A stretch of DNA of 64,000 nucleotides from positions 5,907,501-5,971,500 of the forward strand of contig NZ_CP134050.1 in NCBI RefSeq assembly GCF_031583145.1. Direction: 5' to 3'. The notes under the pieces are model-generated. The model had not been told where the DNA came from and ran no database searches. It was given only the letters and a program-made list of their open reading frames with translations. Below, one piece after another: positions 14,215-22,935 of this stretch (its first letter is position 1; each line of letters begins with the position of its first letter). Made by a program: the position numbers and the translations under genes. Source of the DNA: Brevibacillus brevis (GTDB lineage Bacteria > Bacillota > Bacilli > Brevibacillales > Brevibacillaceae).

Positions 14215-15270
14215 TTGGCTACTCATATAAAAGGAAATATGTCGGTGGAAGGCAGCGCCGGGGCTGTGAAATCCGGGCCCAAGGCACCACCGCTGACCTT
14301 ATGGTTAGGCGGTGTCGCATTTACCTTTCTGATTGCCCTGCTCGGCTACGGCCTATCCAAAGTGCCTGGCTTTGACCGCGTGGGACCCCTCGCCTGCGCC
14401 ATTCTGATCGCCGTCGCCTATCGGCAGTTTTGGGGCTATCCCGAAGCCATACGTCCCGGCATCCAGTTTTCCGCCAAACGATTGCTTCGTCTTGCTATCA
14501 TCCTGTACGGATTAAAGCTCAACATCGATGTGGTGCTCCATCAAGGCCTCGGCCTGCTCGTCTACGATGTCGGTGTGATTGCCTTCTCGATTGGGCTCAC
14601 CGTCTTATTGGCCAAATGGCTGAAAGCGGAGCCGTCGCTTTCCCTGATGCTGGGCGTGGGTACAGGCGTATGCGGCGCCGCAGCAATCGCAGCAGTCTCC
14701 CCGATCATTCAGGCCAAGGAAGAGGATACGGCGATCGGCGTCGGAATCATTGCGCTGGTCGGGACGGTCTTCTCCATCCTGTACACCGTGCTTCGCCCTT
14801 ATCTGCCGCTCACTCCCGTCGAGTACGGCATGTGGTCGGGGATCAGCCTGCACGAGATCGCCCACGTGGCTCTGGCAGGGGCTCCCGCTGGACAAGACGG
14901 GCTGGCCATCGCCCTGCTGGCAAAGCTGGGACGCGTCCTGCTGCTTGTGCCGCTCTGTTTTCTGCTCATGTACTGGATGAAGCGAAGCGGAAAAGTGCAG
15001 GGCGGCGCCAAGATCGAATTCCCGTGGTTTTTGATCGGCTTTTTGGTTATGAGTCTGCTCGGCAGCTACGTGCTTGGATCGGTCATTCCCGTTTCCGAAA
15101 GCTTTCAGACCGGGGTCTCCAATGTCACTACCTTCGTGCTGACGATGGCGATGGTCGGACTCGGACTGAACGTCAACCTGCGCGCATTGCGCAGCAAAGC
15201 AGCCCGTCCGCTCCTGGCCATGTCGATTACATCCGTGCTGCTCTCCGTCCTTTCCTTCTTGCTCATCTAG
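14215..15270 (+). CDS. YeiH-family putative sulfate/anion exporter
   Basis: An integral membrane protein of 351 residues of the UPF0324/YeiH family, with about ten hydrophobic segments. Family marks include VGTGVCGAAAIAAVSPII near 145, GISLHEIAHVALAGA near 210 and LTMAMVGLGLNVNLRAL near the end. The family is annotated as putative sulfate exporters on limited evidence. It starts at a TTG at 14215 with AAAGGAG 9 bases upstream. Confidence 0.88.
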   Translation: MATHIKGNMSVEGSAGAVKSGPKAPPLTLWLGGVAFTFLIALLGYGLSKVPGFDRVGPLACAILIAVAYRQFWGYPEAIRPGIQFSAKRLLRLAIILYGLKLNIDVVLHQGLGLLVYDVGVIAFSIGLTVLLAKWLKAEPSLSLMLGVGTGVCGAAAIAAVSPIIQAKEEDTAIGVGIIALVGTVFSILYTVLRPYLPLTPVEYGMWSGISLHEIAHVALAGAPAGQDGLAIALLAKLGRVLLLVPLCFLLMYWMKRSGKVQGGAKIEFPWFLIGFLVMSLLGSYVLGSVIPVSESFQTGVSNVTTFVLTMAMVGLGLNVNLRALRSKAARPLLAMSITSVLLSVLSFLLI

Positions 15271-15300
15271 TCTGAGCCTTCCCTCCCGCTTCCGTATTCG

Positions 15301-15335
15301 ATTCGCCGGGCACTTCTCGCTCGGCGAATTTTTTT
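15301..15335 (+). terminator. Terminator after the YeiH-family gene
   Basis: ATTCGCCG pairs with CGGCGAAT; the inner GC pairs extend it, and it is followed by seven Ts. Confidence 0.85.
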
Positions 15336-15396
15336 GGATTAGAACGGCCACAGCTCTCGTATGATGGTAGCGTCTGAAAAAAGGAGGGCTGTCGCC

Positions 15397-17091
15397 ATGC
15401 CTGCACGTCTGCTGCGGAAGCGTCCCAATATCTTGTTGATTCTCGTCGATGAGGAGCGCTATCCGCCCGTATATGAAGGGGCCGCCATCAAAGCCTGGAG
15501 CCAAAGGCAGCTTCAGGCGCATCGTTTCCTGCGCAGCCACGGCCTGGACTTCAAGAGCCACTACGTCTCTTCCACAGCCTGCTGCCCGAGCCGCGCCACT
15601 TTGTTTACGGGACAATACCCGTCTTTGCACGGAGTTTCGCAGACGAGCGGCGCAGCCAAAAGGCCGGCTGACAGCGACATGTTTTGGCTGGACCCAAATA
15701 CCGTGCCCACCATGGGGAACTACTTCCGGGCTGCGGGCTACCGCACCTATTACAAAGGAAAATGGCACTTCTCCAATCCCGACATCCACGTCCCGGGGAC
15801 TCATCTGTCCATCCCCACTTACCAGATGGGAACCGGCATTCCGGATCCCCGGCTGGAGCAGCTGTACCGGAACGCCGAGAGATTGGAAGGCTACGGCTTT
15901 TCCGAGTGGATTGGACCTGAGCCGGTGGGAGCCGCTCCGCACAACTCCGGCTCTTCGGCGGCAAGAGGAATCAACGGCCGCGACGTCATCTACGGGTCCG
16001 AAGTCGTTCAGCTGATCCAGAGACTCGAACACGAGCAAAGCCAGCATACCCGGGATCCACAGCCATGGCTGATCGTCGCCTCCTTCGTCAATCCGCACGA
16101 CATCACCTTGTACGGGGACGTCACCGAGACCTTGCCCATCTTTCGGTTTCACGTAGACGAATCCGTTCCGGACGTGGAGCCGCCTCCCACCCAGCGAGAG
16201 ACCCTTCGAACCAAGCCTCGCTGCCAGGCAAGCTATCGGGACGTGTATCCCCAGGCCTTTCAGCCGATTTCGGACAACGCCTTCTACCGGCGTCTCTACT
16301 ACCAGCTGCAAAAAAATGCGGATCAGCAAATCGTGCGGATTCTTCAAGCACTTTTTGCCTCTTCCTTCTATCGCGATACCATCATCGTATTTACCTCCGA
16401 TCACGGCGACTTGCTCGGAGCGCACGGCAATTTGCATCAGAAGTGGTATTGCGCCTACGAAGAAATGATTCACGTCCCGCTAATCATCCACAACCCGGTG
16501 TTGTTTCCGGAAACCCGAACCACGTCTGAGCTCACCTGCCATGTCGACCTTCTCCCGAGCTTGCTGGGGCTGATCGGAGCCGATCCTGCCGAGCTCAGGG
16601 CAGAGCTGGAACAAACTCACAGCGAAGCGAGACATCTGGTGGGGCGGGATTTATCACCGCTGATCCTAGGCACCGGAACACCGGAGCGGTCCGGAGAGCC
16701 ACTCTACTTCATGACGGACGACGATGTGACCAAAGGCCAGCACCAGGTCAGCCTGCTCGGCCAACCTTACCATTCCGTCATTCCGCCGAACCGGGTGGAG
16801 ACGGTCATCGCTGCTTTGCGCCTGGACCAGCAGAAAACGATCTGGAAGTATTCCCGTTACTACACGTGCGATGGGGACGACGACAGTTCGGCTCCCCCCG
16901 ATGAATTCGAACTGTACAATTTGACAGACGATCCCCTGGAGGTATTCAATCTCGCTTCGCCGGTCTACTCCTCCCCCAAGACTGAGCCTGTCCGCCAACG
17001 GATGGCGGCCTTGCTGGAAGAGCAGCGAAGGCTGAAGCGGCTGACACCGAAGCATGGAAGCCACTACCTTGATCTGCTCGGGGACGAATGA
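15397..17091 (+). CDS. Sulfatase-family hydrolase (Cys-type)
   Basis: 564 residues of the alkaline phosphatase/sulfatase superfamily. The activation motif CCPSRATLFTG near residue 63 provides the Cys that is converted to formylglycine (C-x-P-S-R). Metal ligands appear in ILLILVDEER near 17 and in FTSDHGDLLGAHG near 330. No signal peptide is seen, so it should be cytoplasmic. The start at 15397 was chosen over 15361 because AAAGGAGGG lies 10 bases before it. No sulfatase maturase is nearby. The substrate cannot be told; aryl or choline sulfate are common for this group. Confidence 0.88.
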   Translation: MPARLLRKRPNILLILVDEERYPPVYEGAAIKAWSQRQLQAHRFLRSHGLDFKSHYVSSTACCPSRATLFTGQYPSLHGVSQTSGAAKRPADSDMFWLDPNTVPTMGNYFRAAGYRTYYKGKWHFSNPDIHVPGTHLSIPTYQMGTGIPDPRLEQLYRNAERLEGYGFSEWIGPEPVGAAPHNSGSSAARGINGRDVIYGSEVVQLIQRLEHEQSQHTRDPQPWLIVASFVNPHDITLYGDVTETLPIFRFHVDESVPDVEPPPTQRETLRTKPRCQASYRDVYPQAFQPISDNAFYRRLYYQLQKNADQQIVRILQALFASSFYRDTIIVFTSDHGDLLGAHGNLHQKWYCAYEEMIHVPLIIHNPVLFPETRTTSELTCHVDLLPSLLGLIGADPAELRAELEQTHSEARHLVGRDLSPLILGTGTPERSGEPLYFMTDDDVTKGQHQVSLLGQPYHSVIPPNRVETVIAALRLDQQKTIWKYSRYYTCDGDDDSSAPPDEFELYNLTDDPLEVFNLASPVYSSPKTEPVRQRMAALLEEQRRLKRLTPKHGSHYLDLLGDE

Positions 17092-17094
17092 ACG

Positions 17095-17119
17095 AAAAAA
17101 AGCCCCTCCGAAGAGGGAC
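17095..17119 (-). terminator. Terminator of the mtl-ptsI-ptsH operon
   Basis: On the minus strand GTCCCTC-TTCG-GAGGGGC (UUCG tetraloop) is followed by seven Ts. It may also slow transcripts leaving the sulfatase gene. Confidence 0.85.
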
Positions 17120-17139
17120 TTTCCCATGGGGCAAGCCGG

Positions 17140-17397
17140 CTAGTCTTGAGCCGTCAGCACCTTTTCCAGAGCGGCGATGGCTTCGTTTTCATCCAATCCG
17201 TCCGCGATCAGCGTGATTTCTTCACCTTTGCCGATCGCCGCTGCCATAATGCCCATGATGCTTTTGCCATTTACCGTCTTTTCTTTTTTCAACAGCTTGA
17301 TCTCGCTCGCAAACGAAGTCGCGACCTTTACGAACGTAGCCGCAGGACGGGCATGCAAGCCTTGCGAAAGCTGTACGACGATATTCTTCTGTACCAT
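17140..17397 (-). CDS. ptsH: HPr, phosphocarrier protein of the PTS
   Basis: 85 residues. His15 in GLHARPA accepts phosphate from enzyme I; Ser46 in NGKSIMGIM is the HPr-kinase site that makes HPr-Ser-P, the CcpA corepressor. The start at 17397 (MVQKN) was chosen because GGAGG lies 9 bases upstream; an upstream in-frame ATG would add nine non-family residues. The gene is last in the mannitol operon, 26 bases after ptsI, in the reverse of the usual ptsH-ptsI order. Confidence 0.95.
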   Translation of the reverse strand: MVQKNIVVQLSQGLHARPAATFVKVATSFASEIKLLKKEKTVNGKSIMGIMAAAIGKGEEITLIADGLDENEAIAALEKVLTAQD

Positions 17398-17423
17398 CTG
17401 GATGCACCTCCTTCGCTGACCCA

Positions 17424-19139
17424 TTATCCAAATGTACGTTGGACAAACTCCTCCACTTGGTGGGAAGAACTCATGGATAAAACGGTATTTGTATGTTTTG
17501 CCGCTTCTTCCCTGCTCATGCGGCCAAGCAGCTGACGAGCGGGCAAAATGCTTGCGGCGCTCATGCTGAACTCATCCAGCCCCATCCCCAGGAGAATCGG
17601 GATTGCCACCGGATCGCCCGCCATTTCCCCGCACATTCCGACCCATTTGCCTTGGGCGTGAGCGGCTTGGATCACCTGGTGAATGAGCCGCAGGACGGCC
17701 GGATGGTACGGCTGGTACAAATACGCTACCCGCTCGTTCATTCGGTCTGCTGCCATTGTATACTGAATCAGGTCATTGGTTCCAATGCTGAAAAAGTCCA
17801 CTTCCTTGGCGAACTGGTCAGCCATCATGGCCGCAGCCGGAATCTCGATCATGATCCCTACTTCTACTTGATCGGAAACAGCCGTACCGCTAGCCTGCAA
17901 TCCTTTTTTCTCTTCCTCCAGGATCGCCTTCGCCTGCCGGAATTCCTCCAAGGTGGCAATCATCGGGAACATGATTTTCAGATTGCCGTGCACGCTGGCC
18001 CGCAGCAAGGCGCGCAGCTGCGTACGGAACAGCTCCTGATTGTCCAGGCAAAGCCGGATGGCCCGGAAGCCGAGGAAAGGGTTCATCTCGTGCGGCATAT
18101 CCAGGTAAGACAAATGCTTGTCGCCCCCGATGTCGAGGGTGCGAATGACGACCGGCTTTCCTTCCATTTGCTCCAGCACCTGCCGATACGCTTGAAACTG
18201 CTCTTCTTCCGTCGGAAAATCCTCGCGCCCCATGTACAGAAATTCGGTACGGAACAGGCCCACGCCTTCCGCTCCGTTTTCAAGCACACCCGCCAAATCT
18301 TGCGTGCTTCCGATATTGGCTGCGAGCTCTACATGATGGCCGTCCGCCGTTACAGTCTGTTGCGTGACCAGCTTCGCCAGCTCTGCCTTATGCGCATCGT
18401 ATTCCGCTTTCTTTTGCCGGTAACGGGCAATCTCGTCTTCGCTCGGGTCGAGAATGACAATCCCTTCATGCCCGTCCAGAATCATCAGGGACGACTGCCG
18501 GGCCGCTTTCGTCACTTCTCTCGTACCGACGACGGCGGGAATCTCCAGAGAACGAGCCATGATGGCCGAGTGTGACGTGCGACCGCCGATATCGGTCACA
18601 AATCCTTTTACAAAACGCCGGTCCAGCTGGGCCGTGTCCGAAGGCGTCAAGTCTTCGGCGACCACGATGACTTCCTCCGTCAGCTGTGCGGGGGTCGCGA
18701 ACTCGATCCCCAGGAGGTACGACATGACGCGCTTGGTCACATCGCGAATGTCGGCGGCCCGCTCTTTCATGTATTCGTTGTCCATTTGTTCAAAAAGCAG
18801 GATAAATCCGTTGGCCACTTCATCCAGAGCGCTCTCGGCATTCACCCGGTCCTGCTCGATCTTGGTCTTGATCGTGTCGACCAGCTCAGGGTCTTCCAGC
18901 ACGAGCAGATGGGCTTTGAAAATTTCCGCCTTGTCCGCTCCCATTTCCGCTTCCACGCGCTGAGCGATTCCTTGCAAATCGGCCTTCGCCTTATCCAGCG
19001 CGCCCTCGAACCGTTTGATTTCCTCTATCGTATTTTCGACAGAGGTCTTTTGAATCTCCCATTCCGGGGTTGCGAGCAAAAATGCCTTTCCGATGGCAAT
19101 GCCCGTAGAAGCCTTCACACCTACGATTTTTTGGGACAT
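17424..19139 (-). CDS. ptsI: Enzyme I of the PTS (phosphoenolpyruvate-protein phosphotransferase)
   Basis: 571 residues, full length. The active histidine is in DIGGRTSHSAIMARSLEIPA near 190; the PEP-binding C-terminal barrel has GVGLFRTEFLYM, MFPMIATLEEF and FFSIGTNDLIQYT. It transfers phosphate from PEP to HPr. It begins 8 bases after mtlD, with its AGGAG site in the mtlD end, so it depends on the mtl transcript unless an internal promoter exists. Confidence 0.96.
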   Translation of the reverse strand: MSQKIVGVKASTGIAIGKAFLLATPEWEIQKTSVENTIEEIKRFEGALDKAKADLQGIAQRVEAEMGADKAEIFKAHLLVLEDPELVDTIKTKIEQDRVNAESALDEVANGFILLFEQMDNEYMKERAADIRDVTKRVMSYLLGIEFATPAQLTEEVIVVAEDLTPSDTAQLDRRFVKGFVTDIGGRTSHSAIMARSLEIPAVVGTREVTKAARQSSLMILDGHEGIVILDPSEDEIARYRQKKAEYDAHKAELAKLVTQQTVTADGHHVELAANIGSTQDLAGVLENGAEGVGLFRTEFLYMGREDFPTEEEQFQAYRQVLEQMEGKPVVIRTLDIGGDKHLSYLDMPHEMNPFLGFRAIRLCLDNQELFRTQLRALLRASVHGNLKIMFPMIATLEEFRQAKAILEEEKKGLQASGTAVSDQVEVGIMIEIPAAAMMADQFAKEVDFFSIGTNDLIQYTMAADRMNERVAYLYQPYHPAVLRLIHQVIQAAHAQGKWVGMCGEMAGDPVAIPILLGMGLDEFSMSAASILPARQLLGRMSREEAAKHTNTVLSMSSSHQVEEFVQRTFG

Positions 19140-19147
19140 CGGTGCTC

Positions 19148-20317
19148 CTACCTTTCTTTGTTTGAATGGAACCTCTCCTGAAGCGAGCGGACATGGCCAA
19201 GCACGCTGGCCTCGAGCGGGCTTCCAGCGGGGATGCCAGCTGTCGTGCGCATGACGTGTTCCAAGCCGTACTGTTTTTGATCGGACTGAAGCTGCATAGC
19301 CTCAGGATCTTCTGGAAAATCAAACAACAAAGCTGCCGCAATGGCCAAGCCCAAATACTTCGAGTCCAGGCCTCGCTCCTCGCATTGCAGCGCCGGGCCC
19401 ACGAGTCGGTCATTCGGTGACAGCTTGCGGATCGGCGACCGCGCTACGCGTGTGACGTGATCGGACAACAGCGGATTGGCATATCGCCCCACTATCTTTT
19501 CTACATACGCTTCATGAGTTTCCTTCCCGAAACCGTATTTTTCCACCAGCAAGGCGCCGGTCTCCCGGAGAGCTCCCTTGACGGCCTGGCTGATCTCCTC
19601 GTCGTGGAGCGCCTCGTCGATGGTCTCATAGCCAAACTGATAGCCCAGGTAGGCGATGACAGCGTGGCCGGTGTTTACCGTGAACAGCTTTCGCTCGATG
19701 TAGGGAGCCAAGTCATTTACATAGGTGACTCCTTCGATCGCAGGAGGCTCTCCCACCATCTGGGACTGATCCACGACCCATTCGAAAAACGGCTCGACCA
19801 TAACCAGCAATTTGTCCTCATGCTGCTGGACGGGAACGATGCGGTCAACTGCCGCATTGGGGAAAGCGATCCATTCGTCCGCAGCGGACACGGCTTCTTT
19901 CGGCAAATGTCCGTAAACGTGCTCCTTCAGTTTGGCGCTTCCGCCGATCATGTTTTCGCAAGCGATGACGTTCAGCGGACGGGGGTTCACCTGCAGCCTG
20001 CGGGAAATACCCTGTGCGATAGAACCGGCGATATGGGGAAGAATGTGCGGGCCGACCGCAGTGGTGACCAGATCGGCCTGCGCAATCGTCTCCGCCACCG
20101 CTTCCACATCCTGTCCGGCAATCGCGCGTACGCCCTCCACGTAGGAGACCGGCGTCCCTTCCATCGCGAGTTGGACCCGGTAACAGCGTCGTTTGTTCAA
20201 CTCATCGACGATGGCCTGGTTGACGTCGACAAAGACGACTTCGTAGCCCGCGTGGCTCAGCAATTGACCGATAAAGCCCCTGCCGATGTTTCCCGCTCCA
20301 AAATGCACAGCCAGCAT
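19148..20317 (-). CDS. mtlD: Mannitol-1-phosphate 5-dehydrogenase
   Basis: Oxidises mannitol-1-phosphate to fructose-6-phosphate with NAD+. The 389-residue product begins with the Rossmann motif VHFGAGNIGRGFIG and has the catalytic-region motif VNTGHAVIAYLGY near 225. It lies 6 bases after mtlF and directly before ptsI. Length and motifs are normal for the family. Confidence 0.95.
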   Translation of the reverse strand: MLAVHFGAGNIGRGFIGQLLSHAGYEVVFVDVNQAIVDELNKRRCYRVQLAMEGTPVSYVEGVRAIAGQDVEAVAETIAQADLVTTAVGPHILPHIAGSIAQGISRRLQVNPRPLNVIACENMIGGSAKLKEHVYGHLPKEAVSAADEWIAFPNAAVDRIVPVQQHEDKLLVMVEPFFEWVVDQSQMVGEPPAIEGVTYVNDLAPYIERKLFTVNTGHAVIAYLGYQFGYETIDEALHDEEISQAVKGALRETGALLVEKYGFGKETHEAYVEKIVGRYANPLLSDHVTRVARSPIRKLSPNDRLVGPALQCEERGLDSKYLGLAIAAALLFDFPEDPEAMQLQSDQKQYGLEHVMRTTAGIPAGSPLEASVLGHVRSLQERFHSNKER

Positions 20318-20323
20318 GTGCGG

Positions 20324-20758
20324 TCACACCCCTTCTGCAAACAGGGCAATAATCTCTTCCGGTGTCTTGGCCGAGACGGCACGGGCCACGTTTTCTTCCT
20401 CCGAGCAAATCACCGCAATATTGGACAGGACCTCCAGATGCTCATCCCCGACTGCAGCAATGCCGATCAGCAGATAAGCGGTGTTCCCTTCGCCGAAATC
20501 GACGCCGTCCGGAATTTGCACGATGGAAATGCCGGTCGACAAAATCTCCTGCTTCGATTCATTCGTACCGTGGGGAATCGCCACTCCGCTACCGATGTAA
20601 GTAGTCGCGAGCTGCTCTCTTTCCTGCATCTTTTCTACATAAGCGGGGTGTACGTGGCCGCCCTTGACGAGCAGCTCCCCTGCCAGGCGGATCGCTTCCT
20701 CTTTGTTCGCCGCTTTTGCATTCATCAAGATTTTTTCTGTCGTCAGCATGTTGTTCAT
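20324..20758 (-). CDS. mtlF: Mannitol-specific PTS enzyme IIA
   Basis: 144 residues; the phosphorylated histidine is in GSGVAIPHGTNESK near 63. It passes phosphate from HPr to the IIB domain of MtlA. The ATG at 20758 overlaps the mtlR stop (ATGA), and the family N-terminus (MLTTEKILMN) starts three residues in, so earlier in-frame codons were rejected. Confidence 0.94.
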   Translation of the reverse strand: MNNMLTTEKILMNAKAANKEEAIRLAGELLVKGGHVHPAYVEKMQEREQLATTYIGSGVAIPHGTNESKQEILSTGISIVQIPDGVDFGEGNTAYLLIGIAAVGDEHLEVLSNIAVICSEEENVARAVSAKTPEEIIALFAEGV

Positions 20759-22875
20759 CTTCCTCTCTCCAATCCTGTCTTGTTCAGGCAAAAATAGTAC
20801 AGTTTGCCTGCGATGTGATCAGCGATGCGCTGTGTGTCTCCCGATTCAAAAACGCGTTGTGCTTCTTCCTCGATGAGCATGGAGCTGACCTCGCTCAGCA
20901 CCTCGAGCCCTTCTTTTGGCAGCTCTTTGGGTCCCAGGAGGAGAAGCAGAATGTCGACGGACATCTCCTTCTCGTCCATGGAGCGGATCCGTATAGGTTC
21001 TTCCAGCAGGTGTACCGTAAACGACACCGCCCGCACTTCTTCACTCTTGCCGTGGAACAACGCCATGGATGTATCTGGGATACCCAGGCCGCCCAGCCTT
21101 TCCCTGGCAAGCAGCTGCTGAACGACAGGGTTTACCGCGCGCAAGCTTCCGCGCTTTTGCAGCTCCCCGCAGATCCGATCCAGCATTTCCTTTTCGGCCA
21201 ATCCTTTGTTGTCCCACTTCCGCACCAGCATGCCTTCTACCAGCTCGCTCGCATATCCGGCGTAGTCGCGCATTGCCCGCAGTCGGAGGCTTGCCTGCTC
21301 TCCTGCCAAAGGCGGATTCGGCTTGGACGCCTTCGCTTCCGGTGTTTGTCCTTGCCTTTCCCCCGCCAGGTGGAGGTGGTACTTGATCTTCTGGATGTCC
21401 TCCTGCGGCAGCAGCGGACTGACCATGACGTACTCCATGGGGCTGTTTGGCAGCGGGAGCGTGGAAATGATCAAATCGTATTCGCCCGGCGGGATCCGCC
21501 CCACATCAAACAAGGAAAGATTTCGCAAGCTGACGATTTCGGGAATTTCCTTCTGGATCCGCGTCGCCAAAATTTTGGAGGAGCCGATTCCGCTGGAGCA
21601 AACGACCAGCGCACGGTACCGCTGCTGCTCTTGCCTGGTTCTTTCCAGAGCTGCCCCTATATGCATGACCACGTATCCGACCTCTTCATCCGGGACGTGA
21701 AGCTCGGGAAAGACCTGGGCGAGAGCTTCCTTCGTGACCGCAAACAACTCGCCGTAATTCGCCTTGATCTGATCGAGAATCGGGTTGCGTATCTCCATCT
21801 TTCGCTTCAGCCGGTAAAGCGCCGGCTCGAGATGCGTCAACAGTCCGTGAAACAGGGAGCCGTCGTCCCGCAGCGGCAGCCCCAAGCGTTGTTCGCAGTA
21901 CTGGATCAACCGCTGAGTCCGGGCCATCAGCTCCGCATTTTCCGGCCAAAGGGACTCCTCCTGGGAGTTTCTCAGCTTCGCCCCCCGCAAATGCATGGTG
22001 ATGTATCCAATTTCCGCCGCGGGAATTTCCATTTGAAACGTTTGTTTGAGACGCTCCATAATCGTCCGGGCGGCTTCGTACTCCGGAGTCCCGGTCAGCT
22101 CGCTCAAGGTCACCTCGTCAAAATGGATGTTTTCGCCTTTTTCCACCCGTTCCATGGCCAGCGCCAAATGGGTAACCAGCCCGAGGTAGGCGCTATCCGC
22201 CAGCGAATAAGGCAATTCCTCCTCCAGATGGTTCAAGGCGTTTTCCACCTTGATCAGCTTTTCCTTGTCGATCAGGCCCAAAAGGCGCTCCGAAATCGAG
22301 TCGATGTCCCGTACGTTTTTGTTCTGGATATTTTCCTTGATGATCTCGATCACTTGATGATCGTCGAGATGGTCGGACAATAGACGGCTGATGGCTCTTC
22401 GCTTGGACGCCTCGGAGCCGATCAGTTCGACGCCGTAGCCCCTTTTCCGCAGCAGGCTCAGCTCGTATTGGGCAAGCATCTGCTCCAGATCGTCCAAATC
22501 GTGGCTGACCGTAGCCGTCGTCACCTTGAGGTCCAGGGCCAGGGATATGAGCTTTACCGGTTCGGTCGCTTCCAGAAGCGCGCACAGGATGAGGATCTTC
22601 CTCTCCTGCGCCGTGAACTCGGTGGTGGTTTGATGCAGCACATCCATGCGAAGCGCTTGCTTCTGCTCCTGGGGCCCTATCACTTCCACCCCAGCTCCCG
22701 CTTTTCGCACGAGACGCAGTCCGTAATGCTCGAACATCGATTCCAGGACGTCCATCTCCCGGTGAATCGTCCGTGCGCTCACCCCAATCTCTTCGGCGAT
22801 GGCGCCGACGGTCATGCTTTTTGTCTCCTGAAGCAGCATCTCGATGACGGCCCGTTGCCGCGATGATACCCGCAA
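20755..22875 (-). CDS. mtlR: MtlR, PRD-containing transcriptional activator of the mannitol operon
   Basis: 706 residues. The order is HTH domains (about 5-130, SRQRAVIEMLLQE and TVGAIAEEIGVSARTIHREM), two PTS regulation domains with conserved histidines (MHLRGAKL and MHIGAALER regions), a GatB-like IIB domain with VVCSSGIGSS near 415, and a IIA-like domain with MALFHGKSEEV near 600. PTS-dependent phosphorylation of these domains sets its activity in related Bacilli. The start is a TTG at 22875 with GGGGGTG before it. A strong hairpin separates it from mtlA. Confidence 0.92.
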   Translation of the reverse strand: MRVSSRQRAVIEMLLQETKSMTVGAIAEEIGVSARTIHREMDVLESMFEHYGLRLVRKAGAGVEVIGPQEQKQALRMDVLHQTTTEFTAQERKILILCALLEATEPVKLISLALDLKVTTATVSHDLDDLEQMLAQYELSLLRKRGYGVELIGSEASKRRAISRLLSDHLDDHQVIEIIKENIQNKNVRDIDSISERLLGLIDKEKLIKVENALNHLEEELPYSLADSAYLGLVTHLALAMERVEKGENIHFDEVTLSELTGTPEYEAARTIMERLKQTFQMEIPAAEIGYITMHLRGAKLRNSQEESLWPENAELMARTQRLIQYCEQRLGLPLRDDGSLFHGLLTHLEPALYRLKRKMEIRNPILDQIKANYGELFAVTKEALAQVFPELHVPDEEVGYVVMHIGAALERTRQEQQRYRALVVCSSGIGSSKILATRIQKEIPEIVSLRNLSLFDVGRIPPGEYDLIISTLPLPNSPMEYVMVSPLLPQEDIQKIKYHLHLAGERQGQTPEAKASKPNPPLAGEQASLRLRAMRDYAGYASELVEGMLVRKWDNKGLAEKEMLDRICGELQKRGSLRAVNPVVQQLLARERLGGLGIPDTSMALFHGKSEEVRAVSFTVHLLEEPIRIRSMDEKEMSVDILLLLLGPKELPKEGLEVLSEVSSMLIEEEAQRVFESGDTQRIADHIAGKLYYFCLNKTGLERGR

Positions 22876-22894
22876 GGCTGCACCCCCATTCGCG

Positions 22895-22935
22895 CAAAAG
22901 AGGGAAAACGCTAGCTTCCACTAGCGTTGATTCCC
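22895..22935 (-). terminator. Intercistronic terminator-like hairpin between mtlA and mtlR
   Basis: AACGCTAG-TGGAAG-CTAGCGTT (22907-22928), flanked by GGGAA/TTCCC, is followed on the minus strand by CTCTTTTG. It begins one base after the mtlA stop. It should reduce expression of mtlR and downstream genes relative to mtlA, or protect the mtlA 3' end. Confidence 0.65.
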
